Positions 37,545 to 46,818 of a stretch of 64,000 bases of DNA are shown in pieces. The stretch lies in contig JAILIC010000075.1 in NCBI GenBank assembly GCA_024695475.1, forward strand, positions 1 through 64,000, given 5' to 3'. The translations under genes and the position numbers were made by a program. Each line of letters opens with the position of its first letter. Positions within the stretch are counted from its first letter, which is position 1. The notes beneath the pieces are model-generated. The model saw only the letters and a program-made list of their open reading frames with translations, was not told the origin of the DNA and ran no database searches. Origin of the DNA: Treponema sp. (GTDB lineage: Bacteria; Spirochaetota; Spirochaetia; Treponematales; Treponemataceae).

Positions 37545-39314
37545 TTATTCCTGAGCCTTGGCGCCAGTTGCATCAATCACTTCAATTTGATTAATCATCT
37601 CAAGTGTATCAGAAAGCAATGCCTTTATATCGTATAATTCCTCGACAAAATCATGATTGTCAGCAGTTTTTATCAAACGTAAGTTTTTAACCGGACCATA
37701 ATCCTTACTGGCCGACTCTTCAAACGCTCCTGCAAGAATTGCCAAAACAGAGCGACACGCATCACAAAAATCACCTTGAAATTTCTTAACCGACTGTTCC
37801 GCAGCTGACACCACTGATTCTATTTTATTTTGTCCCTGTAACGTACGTATTTTTTCGCCAGAGAGTTTTTCAAGTATCAAACCCACTTCTCCTGATGGAG
37901 ACAAGCTATGGACAAACTGCCTTGACTCAAGCTCAAGACGTGACAAGGTATTTGTAGCACTAACCAGTTCCTCTTTGTTTTCTGGATAGCTAAAAATACC
38001 TTTGAGCAGTAAGGTCTTTATTGCCTGAATTACCACATCATACCGATTTTCCATAAACCAATGCAAAAATCCAGCAGTAAGCTCATAATGGAATTTGATA
38101 TCTTTCCAGTCACCTTCCCATGGGTGATAAGGGAGAGATGGAAATTGCTCCAAGCCAAACTGGTTATGCAAGGTTTGACGTTGAGCTTCTTTACGGCATG
38201 CTTGTACCCAAAGATTCCAGCGGCGGTCAAATAGTTTTTTCCAGGACTCTTTAAATTTTAAAAACCAATCTTCCGCACCACCAAACACATCCGGCTGCCA
38301 AGCTGCGTCTTTATACACAATGGCAGACAAAGAACGCATTGGTACGGTACTAACAAATACGTGCATTGCAGATAGATACGACTGAGCAGTAGTTAAAAAT
38401 GTGTGGATAGGCTCGCCATCATTTTCTGCATCACGATGGGTATACAAAAACAATGTTTCCAATAGCTCACCGGTAACCGTTTTACCTGCACACAGTACTT
38501 TTGCAAACTGTTCCATCTCAGTACCAATGTTTGCAAACATACATACCTTATGAGTATCATCAAGTTTAGTAAACAAGTTGATAAAACGGTCAAATGGCAA
38601 ACTGCAAAATTGCCGCAACCACTCAGCTCCAGATACACCTTCATACATAGCGGCACGGTCATCAGCAGATATCGTTTTTAATATCTCTTCCATGCGGTGT
38701 AATAAGGTAACACGTCGCTCTCTATTAATTGTTGTGGTAATAGGAAAATTAAACGGATCGGTCTCATCATTGAGAGACTCCGTCATATCAGCCATCAAGA
38801 AAATACCAAGATAGGCATAAAATGCCCCAGGATCTTCTGTCACACGATCAAGATATGGCTTAAAAAAAGCAGCACAAGAGCGCAACTCTACCAAATCTTC
38901 ATAAAACGACTGCAACAAAAACTCATGAGAATAATCTATAAGTCCTGCATAGGTACGAGAAACTTCAGATGCTAAACGAGCGACCTTATCTTCATTATAT
39001 ACTTCATTTTTAGGAACACCAGTAATAAAAGAACGTATCCATATCCAAATACGATAAAACAATCCCTCATGAACATACTCTTCTGACAAGGGAACAACAG
39101 CATTGCTCTCAGACTCAGGAAGTGCAAAAGTTTGTACTTCAACAGCCCTTGCTGTATCTTGAATATTTTTTAGCATTGCAAGGCGTTCGTCATGAGACAA
39201 GCCTGACACTAGTTGGTCAAATGAATTATTAGCAATACCCATACCTTTTATAATAGTGGATATTTTTAGGATATGCAATGTTGCACATAAAACTAATGCT
39301 ACAGAGAAACACAT
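37545..39314 (-). CDS. Large conserved hypothetical protein (possibly DUF5312)
   Basis: A 589-residue, mostly helical and acidic protein that I do not recognise with certainty; it recalls a treponemal family (DUF5312) from memory. The ATG at 39314 has a strong GAGGGGAGG site and would add a hydrophobic N-terminus (CFSVALVLCATLHILKIST), perhaps a membrane anchor. An internal ATG at 39242 would give a soluble protein but lacks a spaced ribosome site. A hydrophobic or aromatic patch (LFYRIWIWIRSFITGV near 85) may contact membrane. It heads the operon with the laccase-domain gene and argS. Confidence 0.7.
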   Translation of the reverse strand: MCFSVALVLCATLHILKISTIIKGMGIANNSFDQLVSGLSHDERLAMLKNIQDTARAVEVQTFALPESESNAVVPLSEEYVHEGLFYRIWIWIRSFITGVPKNEVYNEDKVARLASEVSRTYAGLIDYSHEFLLQSFYEDLVELRSCAAFFKPYLDRVTEDPGAFYAYLGIFLMADMTESLNDETDPFNFPITTTINRERRVTLLHRMEEILKTISADDRAAMYEGVSGAEWLRQFCSLPFDRFINLFTKLDDTHKVCMFANIGTEMEQFAKVLCAGKTVTGELLETLFLYTHRDAENDGEPIHTFLTTAQSYLSAMHVFVSTVPMRSLSAIVYKDAAWQPDVFGGAEDWFLKFKESWKKLFDRRWNLWVQACRKEAQRQTLHNQFGLEQFPSLPYHPWEGDWKDIKFHYELTAGFLHWFMENRYDVVIQAIKTLLLKGIFSYPENKEELVSATNTLSRLELESRQFVHSLSPSGEVGLILEKLSGEKIRTLQGQNKIESVVSAAEQSVKKFQGDFCDACRSVLAILAGAFEESASKDYGPVKNLRLIKTADNHDFVEELYDIKALLSDTLEMINQIEVIDATGAKAQE

Positions 39315-39418
39315 ATTCCTCCCCTCTTGTCACAGCTATTTAAATACGATATTCTTACACTTATTAGCATAGTCTAACATTTGTTAATAGTAATTCTTAT
39401 TATCAAAAGGAGTAAAAC

Positions 39419-40012
39419 ATGGCAACAAGAAGAGGGCCTCGATTCAAAGAATGTCGTCGCCTTGGTGTAAACGTATGTGGACATCCAAAAGCAATGAATC
39501 GTGCCAATGATCCAGCCTTTAAACGCACCCACAAAATTTCTGAATATGGGCTACAGCTCATCGAAAAACAAAAAGTTAAGGCATACTATGGCATATTGGA
39601 ACGCCAGTTACGACGTTACTATCAAAACGCAACAAAGTCATCTGAGAAAACAGGTGCCGCATTGATCATTGCCCTAGAACGTCGCCTTGACAATCTTGTA
39701 TATCGCATTGGATTTGCCAATTCCATTCGTATGGCTCGTCAAATGGTCAATCATGGACATATCCTTGTCGATGGCAAGTGTATCAACATTCCGTCTTACA
39801 GCATTAAAGTTGGACAAGTCATTTCCCTGTGTGAAAAATCACGCAAGAGTCCTCAATTTAAGAGTTGCTTTTTATCAGACTCAAAACCAACCTATGACTA
39901 TATCGAACGCAATGAGGAATCCTTTTCTGGTAAACTGACTAGCATACCACAAAGGGATAAAATTCCTGTGCAAATCAATGACCAGATGGTTGTTGAATTC
40001 TACTCCAAGTAA
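39419..40012 (+). CDS. rpsD: Small-subunit ribosomal protein S4
   Basis: Primary 16S rRNA-binding protein that starts 30S assembly. The 197 residues fit S4: basic N-terminus with RRGPRFKECRRLGVNVCG, KQKVKAYYGILERQLRRYY near 50, then the S4 domain with LERRLDNLVYRIGFA near 88 and RQMVNHGHILVDGK near 107. Only two N-terminal Cys are present, so the four-Cys zinc form is not expected. AAAGGAG lies before the ATG. It stands apart from other ribosomal genes and is followed 15 bp later by a phage-connector-like gene. Confidence 0.95.
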   Translation: MATRRGPRFKECRRLGVNVCGHPKAMNRANDPAFKRTHKISEYGLQLIEKQKVKAYYGILERQLRRYYQNATKSSEKTGAALIIALERRLDNLVYRIGFANSIRMARQMVNHGHILVDGKCINIPSYSIKVGQVISLCEKSRKSPQFKSCFLSDSKPTYDYIERNEESFSGKLTSIPQRDKIPVQINDQMVVEFYSK

Positions 40013-40027
40013 TACGGATAGCTGAGT

Positions 40028-40660
40028 ATGTTTGATGCAGGTATAGGAAAAAAACGAAAATCACAAAATGCACTATTAGAATATGACTATGTGGCAGCCT
40101 TATTACAATTAAAAAAGATAGACAAACCTATCGACATGAGGTTACTCAAAGACTCGTTTCAAGATATGAAAGACTATATCGGAAGGACGCTCGACCCCGA
40201 ACACTACATAGAAACTAAAATAGTGCATAACGGCATCCTTATTCTTTCGGAACTACCTGTTATCTCCATCATCTCAGCACATGCTTTTTTTTCTATTGGA
40301 TCTGTCGCCATCAAACCAGATCAATACACTGTTGATACCAGTATCAACGGAATACGATTTAGCAGCGACAGATTCAATAATCACCAAGTAGAAATCTCGT
40401 ATACCGCAGGTTTTAGACACGAGACCTTTCCTGATGACATGAAAGAAGCTGTACTTGCATTATTTATCAAAAAACACAGCATGTATAAAAGTGCAGCAGA
40501 CTATGCAGAAGGAGACAGTATCGATGATATACTTGAACAAAAATTTGATGATGGCATCATCGATTTTGACGAGTTCTTTGGTAAGTTTTCGTCAATTCCC
40601 TATGATGTCAAAGCACTCCTTGCAAAGTATAAGCGTATAGACTCACCAGTAGCACTATAG
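40028..40660 (+). CDS. Phage head-tail-connector-like protein
   Basis: A 210-residue protein not tied to a cellular family. Its layout recalls phage gp6/gp8-type head-tail connector proteins: an early helical part (LLKDSFQDMKDYIGRTLDPE near 38-57), then LSELPVISIISAHAFF, a D-Y-V/strand part (KPDQYTVDTSINGIRF), SYTAGFRHETFPDDMKEAVLAL near 125 and a final helix. No other phage gene is nearby and it follows rpsD by 15 bp, so if real it may be domesticated. The resemblance is pattern-based and needs a profile search. Confidence 0.45.
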   Translation: MFDAGIGKKRKSQNALLEYDYVAALLQLKKIDKPIDMRLLKDSFQDMKDYIGRTLDPEHYIETKIVHNGILILSELPVISIISAHAFFSIGSVAIKPDQYTVDTSINGIRFSSDRFNNHQVEISYTAGFRHETFPDDMKEAVLALFIKKHSMYKSAADYAEGDSIDDILEQKFDDGIIDFDEFFGKFSSIPYDVKALLAKYKRIDSPVAL

Positions 40661-40670
40661 TGTTATGTAT

Positions 40671-42047
40671 TTAAAACTCGCTTTCGCTTTCAAACTCCAT
40701 CACAGTACCTGTCGTAGGATGGGTAAAGCGTAGATAGGTTGCATGCAAACACAATCGCTCACCTGGCGCACAGGTGCCATACAAAGTATCTCCGATAATA
40801 GGAATAGCAAAACCGTGACTATCAGCACTTGCCAGTCGCAACTGATGCGTCCTTCCTGTATGAGGTACAAACATAACTCGTGTTGCATTACGTACAGAGC
40901 CATCTGGAGCATGGTATTTTTCGACATCAAGCACATGCCACTCCGTAATCGCTTTTTTGCCATATACGGCATCCCATATCTGATGAGGCCGGTTATCAAC
41001 ATCAAGACGAAAAAACAATTCCATAGTACCATCGGAAGCAATTCCTTTTTTAGCAAGCACGCCATCAAGTAATGCCTCATATTTTTTTTGTACCAGACCA
41101 TCTTCAAATTGGCGCGAAATAGCTCGATGAGCTTCTTTTGTAAAAGCAAGTACCAGTAAACCACTTGTTTCCATATCGAGTCGATGAATTGATGGCTGCT
41201 CAATACAATCAGGAAACAAACGTCTTACTCGGTTCACAATACAATCCTGCTTATCAGGCCCCCTTCCAGGCACACTTAATACACCACTTTGTTTGTTAAC
41301 AACAATGATATCCTTATCGCGATATAAAATACGTAATCCCAGCATGGCTGGAAGCAAAATACCACAACGCTCATCGCACGGAGGATACACTTCACCGTTA
41401 ATTCTTCCTTTACTCTCTCCAGCAGCCCCGTAATACATCTCACACATACTAAACGGCACTAACTGATGACTAAAGGCATAATGCAATAGTTTAGGAGCAC
41501 AACAATCCCCAGTACCTGTTGGAGGGAGCGTATCAGGATTTTTTTTCTTGCTACGGTAATATTCCTTTGCTATGGAGCCTAGTGTTCTTACCGAGCCATC
41601 GGCACAGCAAAAACTATAGAGCGCATAGACTTTATCAAGCGACTCTTGTGTTAACCGCTTACGCTGCTGTATTAATTTTTGTGGTACACTCCCATGCTTA
41701 TGACAGGCTCCAATTTCATAGGTCAAGCGATGGATCTCAGCGTCATTTTTGGCAAGACTGTCTGCTATTACCATTGCATCAACAACCGGAGGAACGAGTA
41801 CTTCGTTTAATGGAATGTCATTTTTATGTACATATGCCAATTGTTTGCTTATTCCCGATACAGTCTTTAATACGACCTCGTTACCATCAGCATTTCGGCA
41901 CAGCAACACACCAAGCATCACGCCCTGATCACGCCTCTCACTGCTTACCGCCGTAATCTGTTGCAGGCAAACTATACCCGTATCTAATTGAGCGCACAGT
42001 TCCTGACACTTTGCTTTTGCCTCTTCCTGCGAAAAAGGTGCAAACAT
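40671..42047 (-). CDS. RluA-family pseudouridine synthase with long N-terminal extension
   Basis: A 458-residue protein. Residues about 225-455 carry the RluA catalytic domain: ILYRDKDIIVVNKQSGVLSVPG near 232, the catalytic Asp in SIHRLDMETSGLLVLA near 280, and VPHTGRTHQLRLA near 398. The first 220 residues are an extension (GTGDCCAPKLLHYAF near 172, EMYYGAAGESKG near 200), as in a subset of larger RluA-like enzymes. It overlaps the hybrid kinase stop by one base (TAATG). The RNA target is unknown. Confidence 0.88.
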   Translation of the reverse strand: MFAPFSQEEAKAKCQELCAQLDTGIVCLQQITAVSSERRDQGVMLGVLLCRNADGNEVVLKTVSGISKQLAYVHKNDIPLNEVLVPPVVDAMVIADSLAKNDAEIHRLTYEIGACHKHGSVPQKLIQQRKRLTQESLDKVYALYSFCCADGSVRTLGSIAKEYYRSKKKNPDTLPPTGTGDCCAPKLLHYAFSHQLVPFSMCEMYYGAAGESKGRINGEVYPPCDERCGILLPAMLGLRILYRDKDIIVVNKQSGVLSVPGRGPDKQDCIVNRVRRLFPDCIEQPSIHRLDMETSGLLVLAFTKEAHRAISRQFEDGLVQKKYEALLDGVLAKKGIASDGTMELFFRLDVDNRPHQIWDAVYGKKAITEWHVLDVEKYHAPDGSVRNATRVMFVPHTGRTHQLRLASADSHGFAIPIIGDTLYGTCAPGERLCLHATYLRFTHPTTGTVMEFESESEF

Positions 42048-45000
42048 TATAGGTTTTTACTCGTAAAGTAATTGACTAGATATTCTTTTATTTTTACAGG
42101 ATCGAGAGGCTTTGTAATGTAACCATTCATACCAACTACTTTACACCGATTTTCAGCTTCTGCAAAGGCATCTGCTGTCATCGCAATAATAGGTATAGTT
42201 TTTGCTTCTGGCCGATCCATCTGGCGGATAGCTTCGGTTGCTTCATATCCGTCCATAAATGGCATCTGTATGTCCATAAAAATAAGGGAATAGGTACCAT
42301 CGGGAGCAGAAGCAAAGGTATCAACAACTTTTTTGCCGTCTTCGACTATCTCTACTGTCAAGCCCATGTTTTCCAACATACGACGGGCAATTTCACGGTT
42401 AATTCCATTATCTTCTGCAACCAATACTTTGGCAGAGAGGTAGTCTTTTATGTCTTTTATGTCTTTTATGTCTTTTATGTCTTTTTCAGGGGTATACAGT
42501 TCTACTGGAATATTGACATATATATCGGTACCTTTTCCTATCTCACTTTCAACTCTGATTGTTCCTCCAAACAAATCAACTATCTTTTTTACGATAGGTA
42601 AGCCTAAGCCAGTACCAGTTATAGCATGAGAGCGATAAGGGTTTTCAAACTCCTGAGAAAATGCATCAAACATCTTTTTTTGAAAAGCTTTACTCATACC
42701 GATACCAGTATCTTTTACACGCAATTGCAAAATAAATCTACCGTCATCAGTATACTCACCATCAGCCTCAAAAAATACGATTCCTTCCGCAAGAGTATAC
42801 TTAACCGCATTAGACAAAAGATTAAGGACAATCTGATTAAGTCGTATCTTATCAATCAGGATAACAGTAGTTGTTTGTTTTTTACTTATTGAAAAATAAA
42901 TATGTTTTTCAGCACACAATGGCTCAAACATATTACGGATGTTTGATATAAACTCCTCATATGTGTATGGTTCTTTTTTAAGTTCAATCTTGCCACTGTC
43001 AATCTTTGAAATATCGAGCACATCGTTTATCAAACTTAAAAGGAATACGTTTGCCGATCGTATCTTATGCAAATCATTTATCAGCTTTTCTTCATCATGG
43101 ATATCTTCAAGGGCAAAACTGGTCATATTACTGATGATACTGATCGGTGTTCGTATATCATGACTGATACGCGAGACAAATTCGCTCTTAGCCTGATTAG
43201 CCTCTTTTGCCTGTGTCAACGCATCCTGTAATTGCTGCATCTGGTGTTGTTCTTCTCTATATGCATCTGTAATATCCGTACGAACAACCAAAATTTTATT
43301 ATGTCGCTCTGTCAGCCAGGAACAATGTACCTGATGACGCGTATCCCCTTCTTTGCCTTTTAATACACCGACAAAGGAGTACTCCCCATTTAAACACAAG
43401 TTTTTGACGATTGTCTGGAGACTCGTTTTTTCTTCATAGAGTTTTTTTCGATTATCAATAACATATCGCCCACAAACATTATGACGCCAGTACTCAAAAT
43501 CGAAGACCGTTGTTTGCAAATCTCCAAATAGTTCAAAACGATAATTACGAACTTCAATTGTTTTACTTGTTATGTCTATCAAGGCGATGTACTCAAAATT
43601 AGTCGTTGTAATATGCTCAATAATAGCTTCATTCTTTTTTTCTTCGCTGACATCAGTAGCATAAGACACTGCTTCAATTGAATCAGTAAACGGATTGCGT
43701 ACAAAACTAATTGTTCCCCGTATCCAATGAATTTGATTATCTGAATTAAACAACACAGGATAATCGATACTCGTCTGAGAGACTCCTCCTAAAAACATTT
43801 CTATCAGTTTGGAACAACAAAAAGTCTCTCTAAAGTCCATACGAATACGAGAATCAATAATATCGTCTGCAACCGCATTAAAAAACTCATCTGCCGTTAC
43901 TTTATTTTGTCGTTGAAGAATAACCGAACTATAACTTTGTATGCTCAAACAGCGATTTTTAGAGAGATTGAGGTGTACCACGCTCATGGCATTGCTTATG
44001 GTTTCCCCTAAATGCTGTATCAACGTACGATAGGCTTTTTCTTCTTTTTTGCGGCGTGTCACATTCTGAGAAATACCAAACGCCCGTACAGGAATACCAT
44101 GTGCATCATATTCAGTTACATAGCTGATATGTTCACATTGTTTTTCCACATTTTTGTCCGACTTAAACCATATTTCACAGGACGCATGAGATGCTCCTGA
44201 ATCAATGGCATGATACATTGCAAGTAATTTATCATGTGAACTTTCTTCAATAGGAGGCAATAAAGCCTGGGGAACATTTTCGATTATGCCATCAGTTTCT
44301 AGAATACTTTTTGCAGTACTAAAACGTAAGTCACTTGGTATAATACGATGATTAGGGATATCATACTCCCAAATCGAGAGTTTTGCCTCTTCAATTGCAG
44401 ATGCATACAATTTTTGAGTACGTCTAATACTTTCATCAGCTTCTTTTTCTTCAGTAATATCTGTCACACATAAATACAAAAAGAAAGTACTATCTTTATG
44501 ATCAATAACATTCAAATCAGCCCGATACCAACTATATACATTGTCATCAGGTCTCTTAAATCGAAAATCGATTTTATTATTTTTATGTGCCGAAACGCAC
44601 TGATGAAAAGCAGCAGCAATCTCTGGTCTGTCATCAGGATAAACACATTGTTTTAGATTTTCATCATTAATGAACAGATCATCACCCTGGAATGACAGCA
44701 AAGTTCTCAGTCTTTCATTTATCGCAACTGTTTGACGCTGGTTGTCTTTTAGGAGACAAACGCCAATACCTATCGAAATATTATTGATTGTCATCAGAAG
44801 ATTTTCTCTGTCAAATTGCAAGGCCCGCGTTTCTTTGACAGAATCAGTAATATCCAAACTGTATATTGCGATGGCATCATGACCGCGCCAATTTAATTCA
44901 TAACAATCGATACGGAACCATTTATGTAATGCAGGAGCATACTCTTGTTTTGAGTTATAACAACCATTACAGATTTTATCGATACTGCACCAAGGACATT

Positions 45001-45541
45001 GCTCATGAGACTCAGTTATAAATTCATAGCATTTTTTACCTATAAAGCTTTTATCTTTGTGTAATAACCGTATGGTATCATTACAAAAAAGTACTTCATA
45101 CGTTTTTTTATCGATAACATACAGACCTCGATCACTACGATTAAGCAGATATGCGAAATTATCAGATAATTCTGTAAGCGGGGTAATCAGACCAAGTAAA
45201 ACAGGAAAACCATCAAGCTCACCTAAAAAACGAGTCTTTAGATTGACCCAGACTTGTCCTCGAGTCTTATGAATAATACGAAATGAAAATTCGATTTCCT
45301 GTGTTCCTTCTACAAATTGATGCACCCGATAATCAATTTGAGAACGATCATTTTCCAAAACAACATCAAGCGGTGACTTTTTAATATAGTGACCATACTC
45401 TTCTTTTGTATATCCAGACAAATGAGGGAGTGTATCTGAATAGAAGAGAAATTTCACGTCTTTCTGTATAATTTGATAGATCGCAAAATCCCCTGGTATT
45501 GTTTGAGCAACATTGGACAGAAAATCATACGTTACTTTCAT
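42047..45541 (-). CDS. Hybrid sensor histidine kinase with multiple PAS domains
   Basis: A 1164-residue signalling protein with no clear membrane segment. About five PAS-type domains fill residues 1-760; one carries a CPWC motif (ESHEQCPWCSIDKIC near 185). Then come a coiled coil, a HisKA box with SRISHDIRTPIS (phospho-His near 795), HATPase boxes NLLSNAVKYT, DTGIGMSK and GTGLGLPIV (about 890-1010), a DIK-repeat linker, and a receiver domain with the phospho-acceptor Asp in LIFMDIQMPFMDG near 1090 and Lys in GYITKPLD. The start is the ATG at 45541; a TTG at 45562 lies upstream of the -10 box. No separate response regulator gene is adjacent. Confidence 0.9.
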   Translation of the reverse strand: MKVTYDFLSNVAQTIPGDFAIYQIIQKDVKFLFYSDTLPHLSGYTKEEYGHYIKKSPLDVVLENDRSQIDYRVHQFVEGTQEIEFSFRIIHKTRGQVWVNLKTRFLGELDGFPVLLGLITPLTELSDNFAYLLNRSDRGLYVIDKKTYEVLFCNDTIRLLHKDKSFIGKKCYEFITESHEQCPWCSIDKICNGCYNSKQEYAPALHKWFRIDCYELNWRGHDAIAIYSLDITDSVKETRALQFDRENLLMTINNISIGIGVCLLKDNQRQTVAINERLRTLLSFQGDDLFINDENLKQCVYPDDRPEIAAAFHQCVSAHKNNKIDFRFKRPDDNVYSWYRADLNVIDHKDSTFFLYLCVTDITEEKEADESIRRTQKLYASAIEEAKLSIWEYDIPNHRIIPSDLRFSTAKSILETDGIIENVPQALLPPIEESSHDKLLAMYHAIDSGASHASCEIWFKSDKNVEKQCEHISYVTEYDAHGIPVRAFGISQNVTRRKKEEKAYRTLIQHLGETISNAMSVVHLNLSKNRCLSIQSYSSVILQRQNKVTADEFFNAVADDIIDSRIRMDFRETFCCSKLIEMFLGGVSQTSIDYPVLFNSDNQIHWIRGTISFVRNPFTDSIEAVSYATDVSEEKKNEAIIEHITTTNFEYIALIDITSKTIEVRNYRFELFGDLQTTVFDFEYWRHNVCGRYVIDNRKKLYEEKTSLQTIVKNLCLNGEYSFVGVLKGKEGDTRHQVHCSWLTERHNKILVVRTDITDAYREEQHQMQQLQDALTQAKEANQAKSEFVSRISHDIRTPISIISNMTSFALEDIHDEEKLINDLHKIRSANVFLLSLINDVLDISKIDSGKIELKKEPYTYEEFISNIRNMFEPLCAEKHIYFSISKKQTTTVILIDKIRLNQIVLNLLSNAVKYTLAEGIVFFEADGEYTDDGRFILQLRVKDTGIGMSKAFQKKMFDAFSQEFENPYRSHAITGTGLGLPIVKKIVDLFGGTIRVESEIGKGTDIYVNIPVELYTPEKDIKDIKDIKDIKDYLSAKVLVAEDNGINREIARRMLENMGLTVEIVEDGKKVVDTFASAPDGTYSLIFMDIQMPFMDGYEATEAIRQMDRPEAKTIPIIAMTADAFAEAENRCKVVGMNGYITKPLDPVKIKEYLVNYFTSKNL
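42443..42486 (-). repeat. 9-bp in-frame tandem repeat in the hybrid kinase linker
   Basis: Four perfect copies of GTCTTTTAT (42443-42478) and a partial fifth encode a repeated Asp-Ile-Lys (DIKDIKDIKDIKD) between the ATPase and receiver domains. Because the unit is 9 bp, copy-number change would alter linker length without breaking the frame. Confidence 0.9.
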
Positions 45542-45550
45542 TATACTTAA

Positions 45551-45559
45551 ATTATACCA
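45551..45559 (-). promoter_or_regulatory. Extended -10 promoter just before the hybrid kinase
   Basis: Minus-strand TGGTATAAT (45551-45559) is an extended -10 with no good -35. It lies 9 bp before the ATG at 45541, so the message would have almost no leader. Confidence 0.5.
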
Positions 45560-45661
45560 CAAGTTTAGGATTTGACTATCTTAAACTGTAATCAATTCAC
45601 ATTTTAAATAGAAAAATACAATGTTAATACAACTTTCAGGACTATAGGTGCACCGACATAC

Positions 45662-45708
45662 AAAAAAAGCTCCGTATCCTACTACCATCTGGGATATACG
45701 GAGCTTTT
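45662..45708 (-). terminator. Terminator of the FbpABC-type operon
   Basis: AGCTCCGTAT (45668-45677) pairs with ATACGGAGCT (45696-45705), followed on the minus strand by a run of T (7). It ends the transporter operon. Confidence 0.85.
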
Positions 45709-45734
45709 AGCGAAGCGTGCCTTGATCAGACGTA

Positions 45735-46802
45735 TTAGGTTAAGATGCGGTTTTGATCGGTACCATCATCTTCATACACCAATTCATCCTGTATTTTTAA
45801 CTGGATCGCTTGGTTAAGCTGCATACCGTCAAACACATGAGGATCAGCTATAACACGTACAGCAGCTCCTCCTAGATCGATACGGCAGTCATTTTCGTTA
45901 CCTAAATAATACATTGTCTGTATCGTACCGGTTAAATCCCCACCAGAAGCAACTATCTTTATATTTTCCGGCCGCAACGTAAGAATAACATTGCCCGTCA
46001 AGTTACCGCTATACGGTACTGATTGTTTGGTACCGGTAATACTAATCCTACCATTTTCGACCGTACCCTTAAGGAAGTTTGCCTTACCGACAAAGTTTGC
46101 AACAAATTGATTCTTTGGGTGCTGATAAATCTCTAGTGGAGAGCCAACCTGCTGTACAACACCCTGGTTAATTAAGAATACACGGTCAGACATAGTCATT
46201 GCCTCAACCTGATCATGAGTAACATAGACAACCGTAATATTCAATTTTTTCTGGATTTCTTTGATCTCAAAGCGCATACTTTCACGAAGCTTTGCATCAA
46301 GATTTGACAAAGGCTCATCGAGCAGCAACAACTTAGGAGCAGCGACCAAAGCTCGTCCTAAAGCAACACGCTGTTGCTGGCCACCAGAAAGCTGGGAGGG
46401 CATACGTGTTTCGTACTGACGGAGATGTACGATATCAAGAATTTCTTCTACACGACGCTTTATCTCCTCTTTTGAAACCTTTTGTATTTTGAGTGGATAC
46501 GCAACATTATCAAAGACATTCATGTGCGGCCAGACTGCATAAGTCTGGAATACCATGCCAATTCCCCGTTTTTCTGGTGGAACAAATACGCCATCTCCAG
46601 AAACAACGGTACCATCAATTGATATAGTACCAGTGGTTGGTTTTCTAAAACCAGCAATCATACGTAAAAGGGTCGTCTTACCACAACCAGATGGTCCCAG
46701 CAGGGTAATAAACTCCCCATCTTTTATTTCTGCAGAAAAAGTATCAATGACCGTTTCTGTATCATATACCTTAGTAACATCTTTTAAACTAATTGTAGAC
46801 AT
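45735..46802 (-). CDS. ABC transporter ATP-binding protein (FbpC/PotA-like)
   Basis: A 355-residue ATPase of the CUT1/iron/polyamine type: Walker A GPSGCGKTT near 38, signature LSGGQQQRVALGRAL near 135, Walker B LLLLDEPLSNLD, H-loop VTHDQVEAM and a C-terminal TOBE-like domain (about 245-345). It works with the fused permease encoded upstream (16-bp gap) and the binding protein at 48637-49686. Confidence 0.9.
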   Translation of the reverse strand: MSTISLKDVTKVYDTETVIDTFSAEIKDGEFITLLGPSGCGKTTLLRMIAGFRKPTTGTISIDGTVVSGDGVFVPPEKRGIGMVFQTYAVWPHMNVFDNVAYPLKIQKVSKEEIKRRVEEILDIVHLRQYETRMPSQLSGGQQQRVALGRALVAAPKLLLLDEPLSNLDAKLRESMRFEIKEIQKKLNITVVYVTHDQVEAMTMSDRVFLINQGVVQQVGSPLEIYQHPKNQFVANFVGKANFLKGTVENGRISITGTKQSVPYSGNLTGNVILTLRPENIKIVASGGDLTGTIQTMYYLGNENDCRIDLGGAAVRVIADPHVFDGMQLNQAIQLKIQDELVYEDDGTDQNRILT

Positions 46803-46818
46803 ACATAGACTCCTGTGC

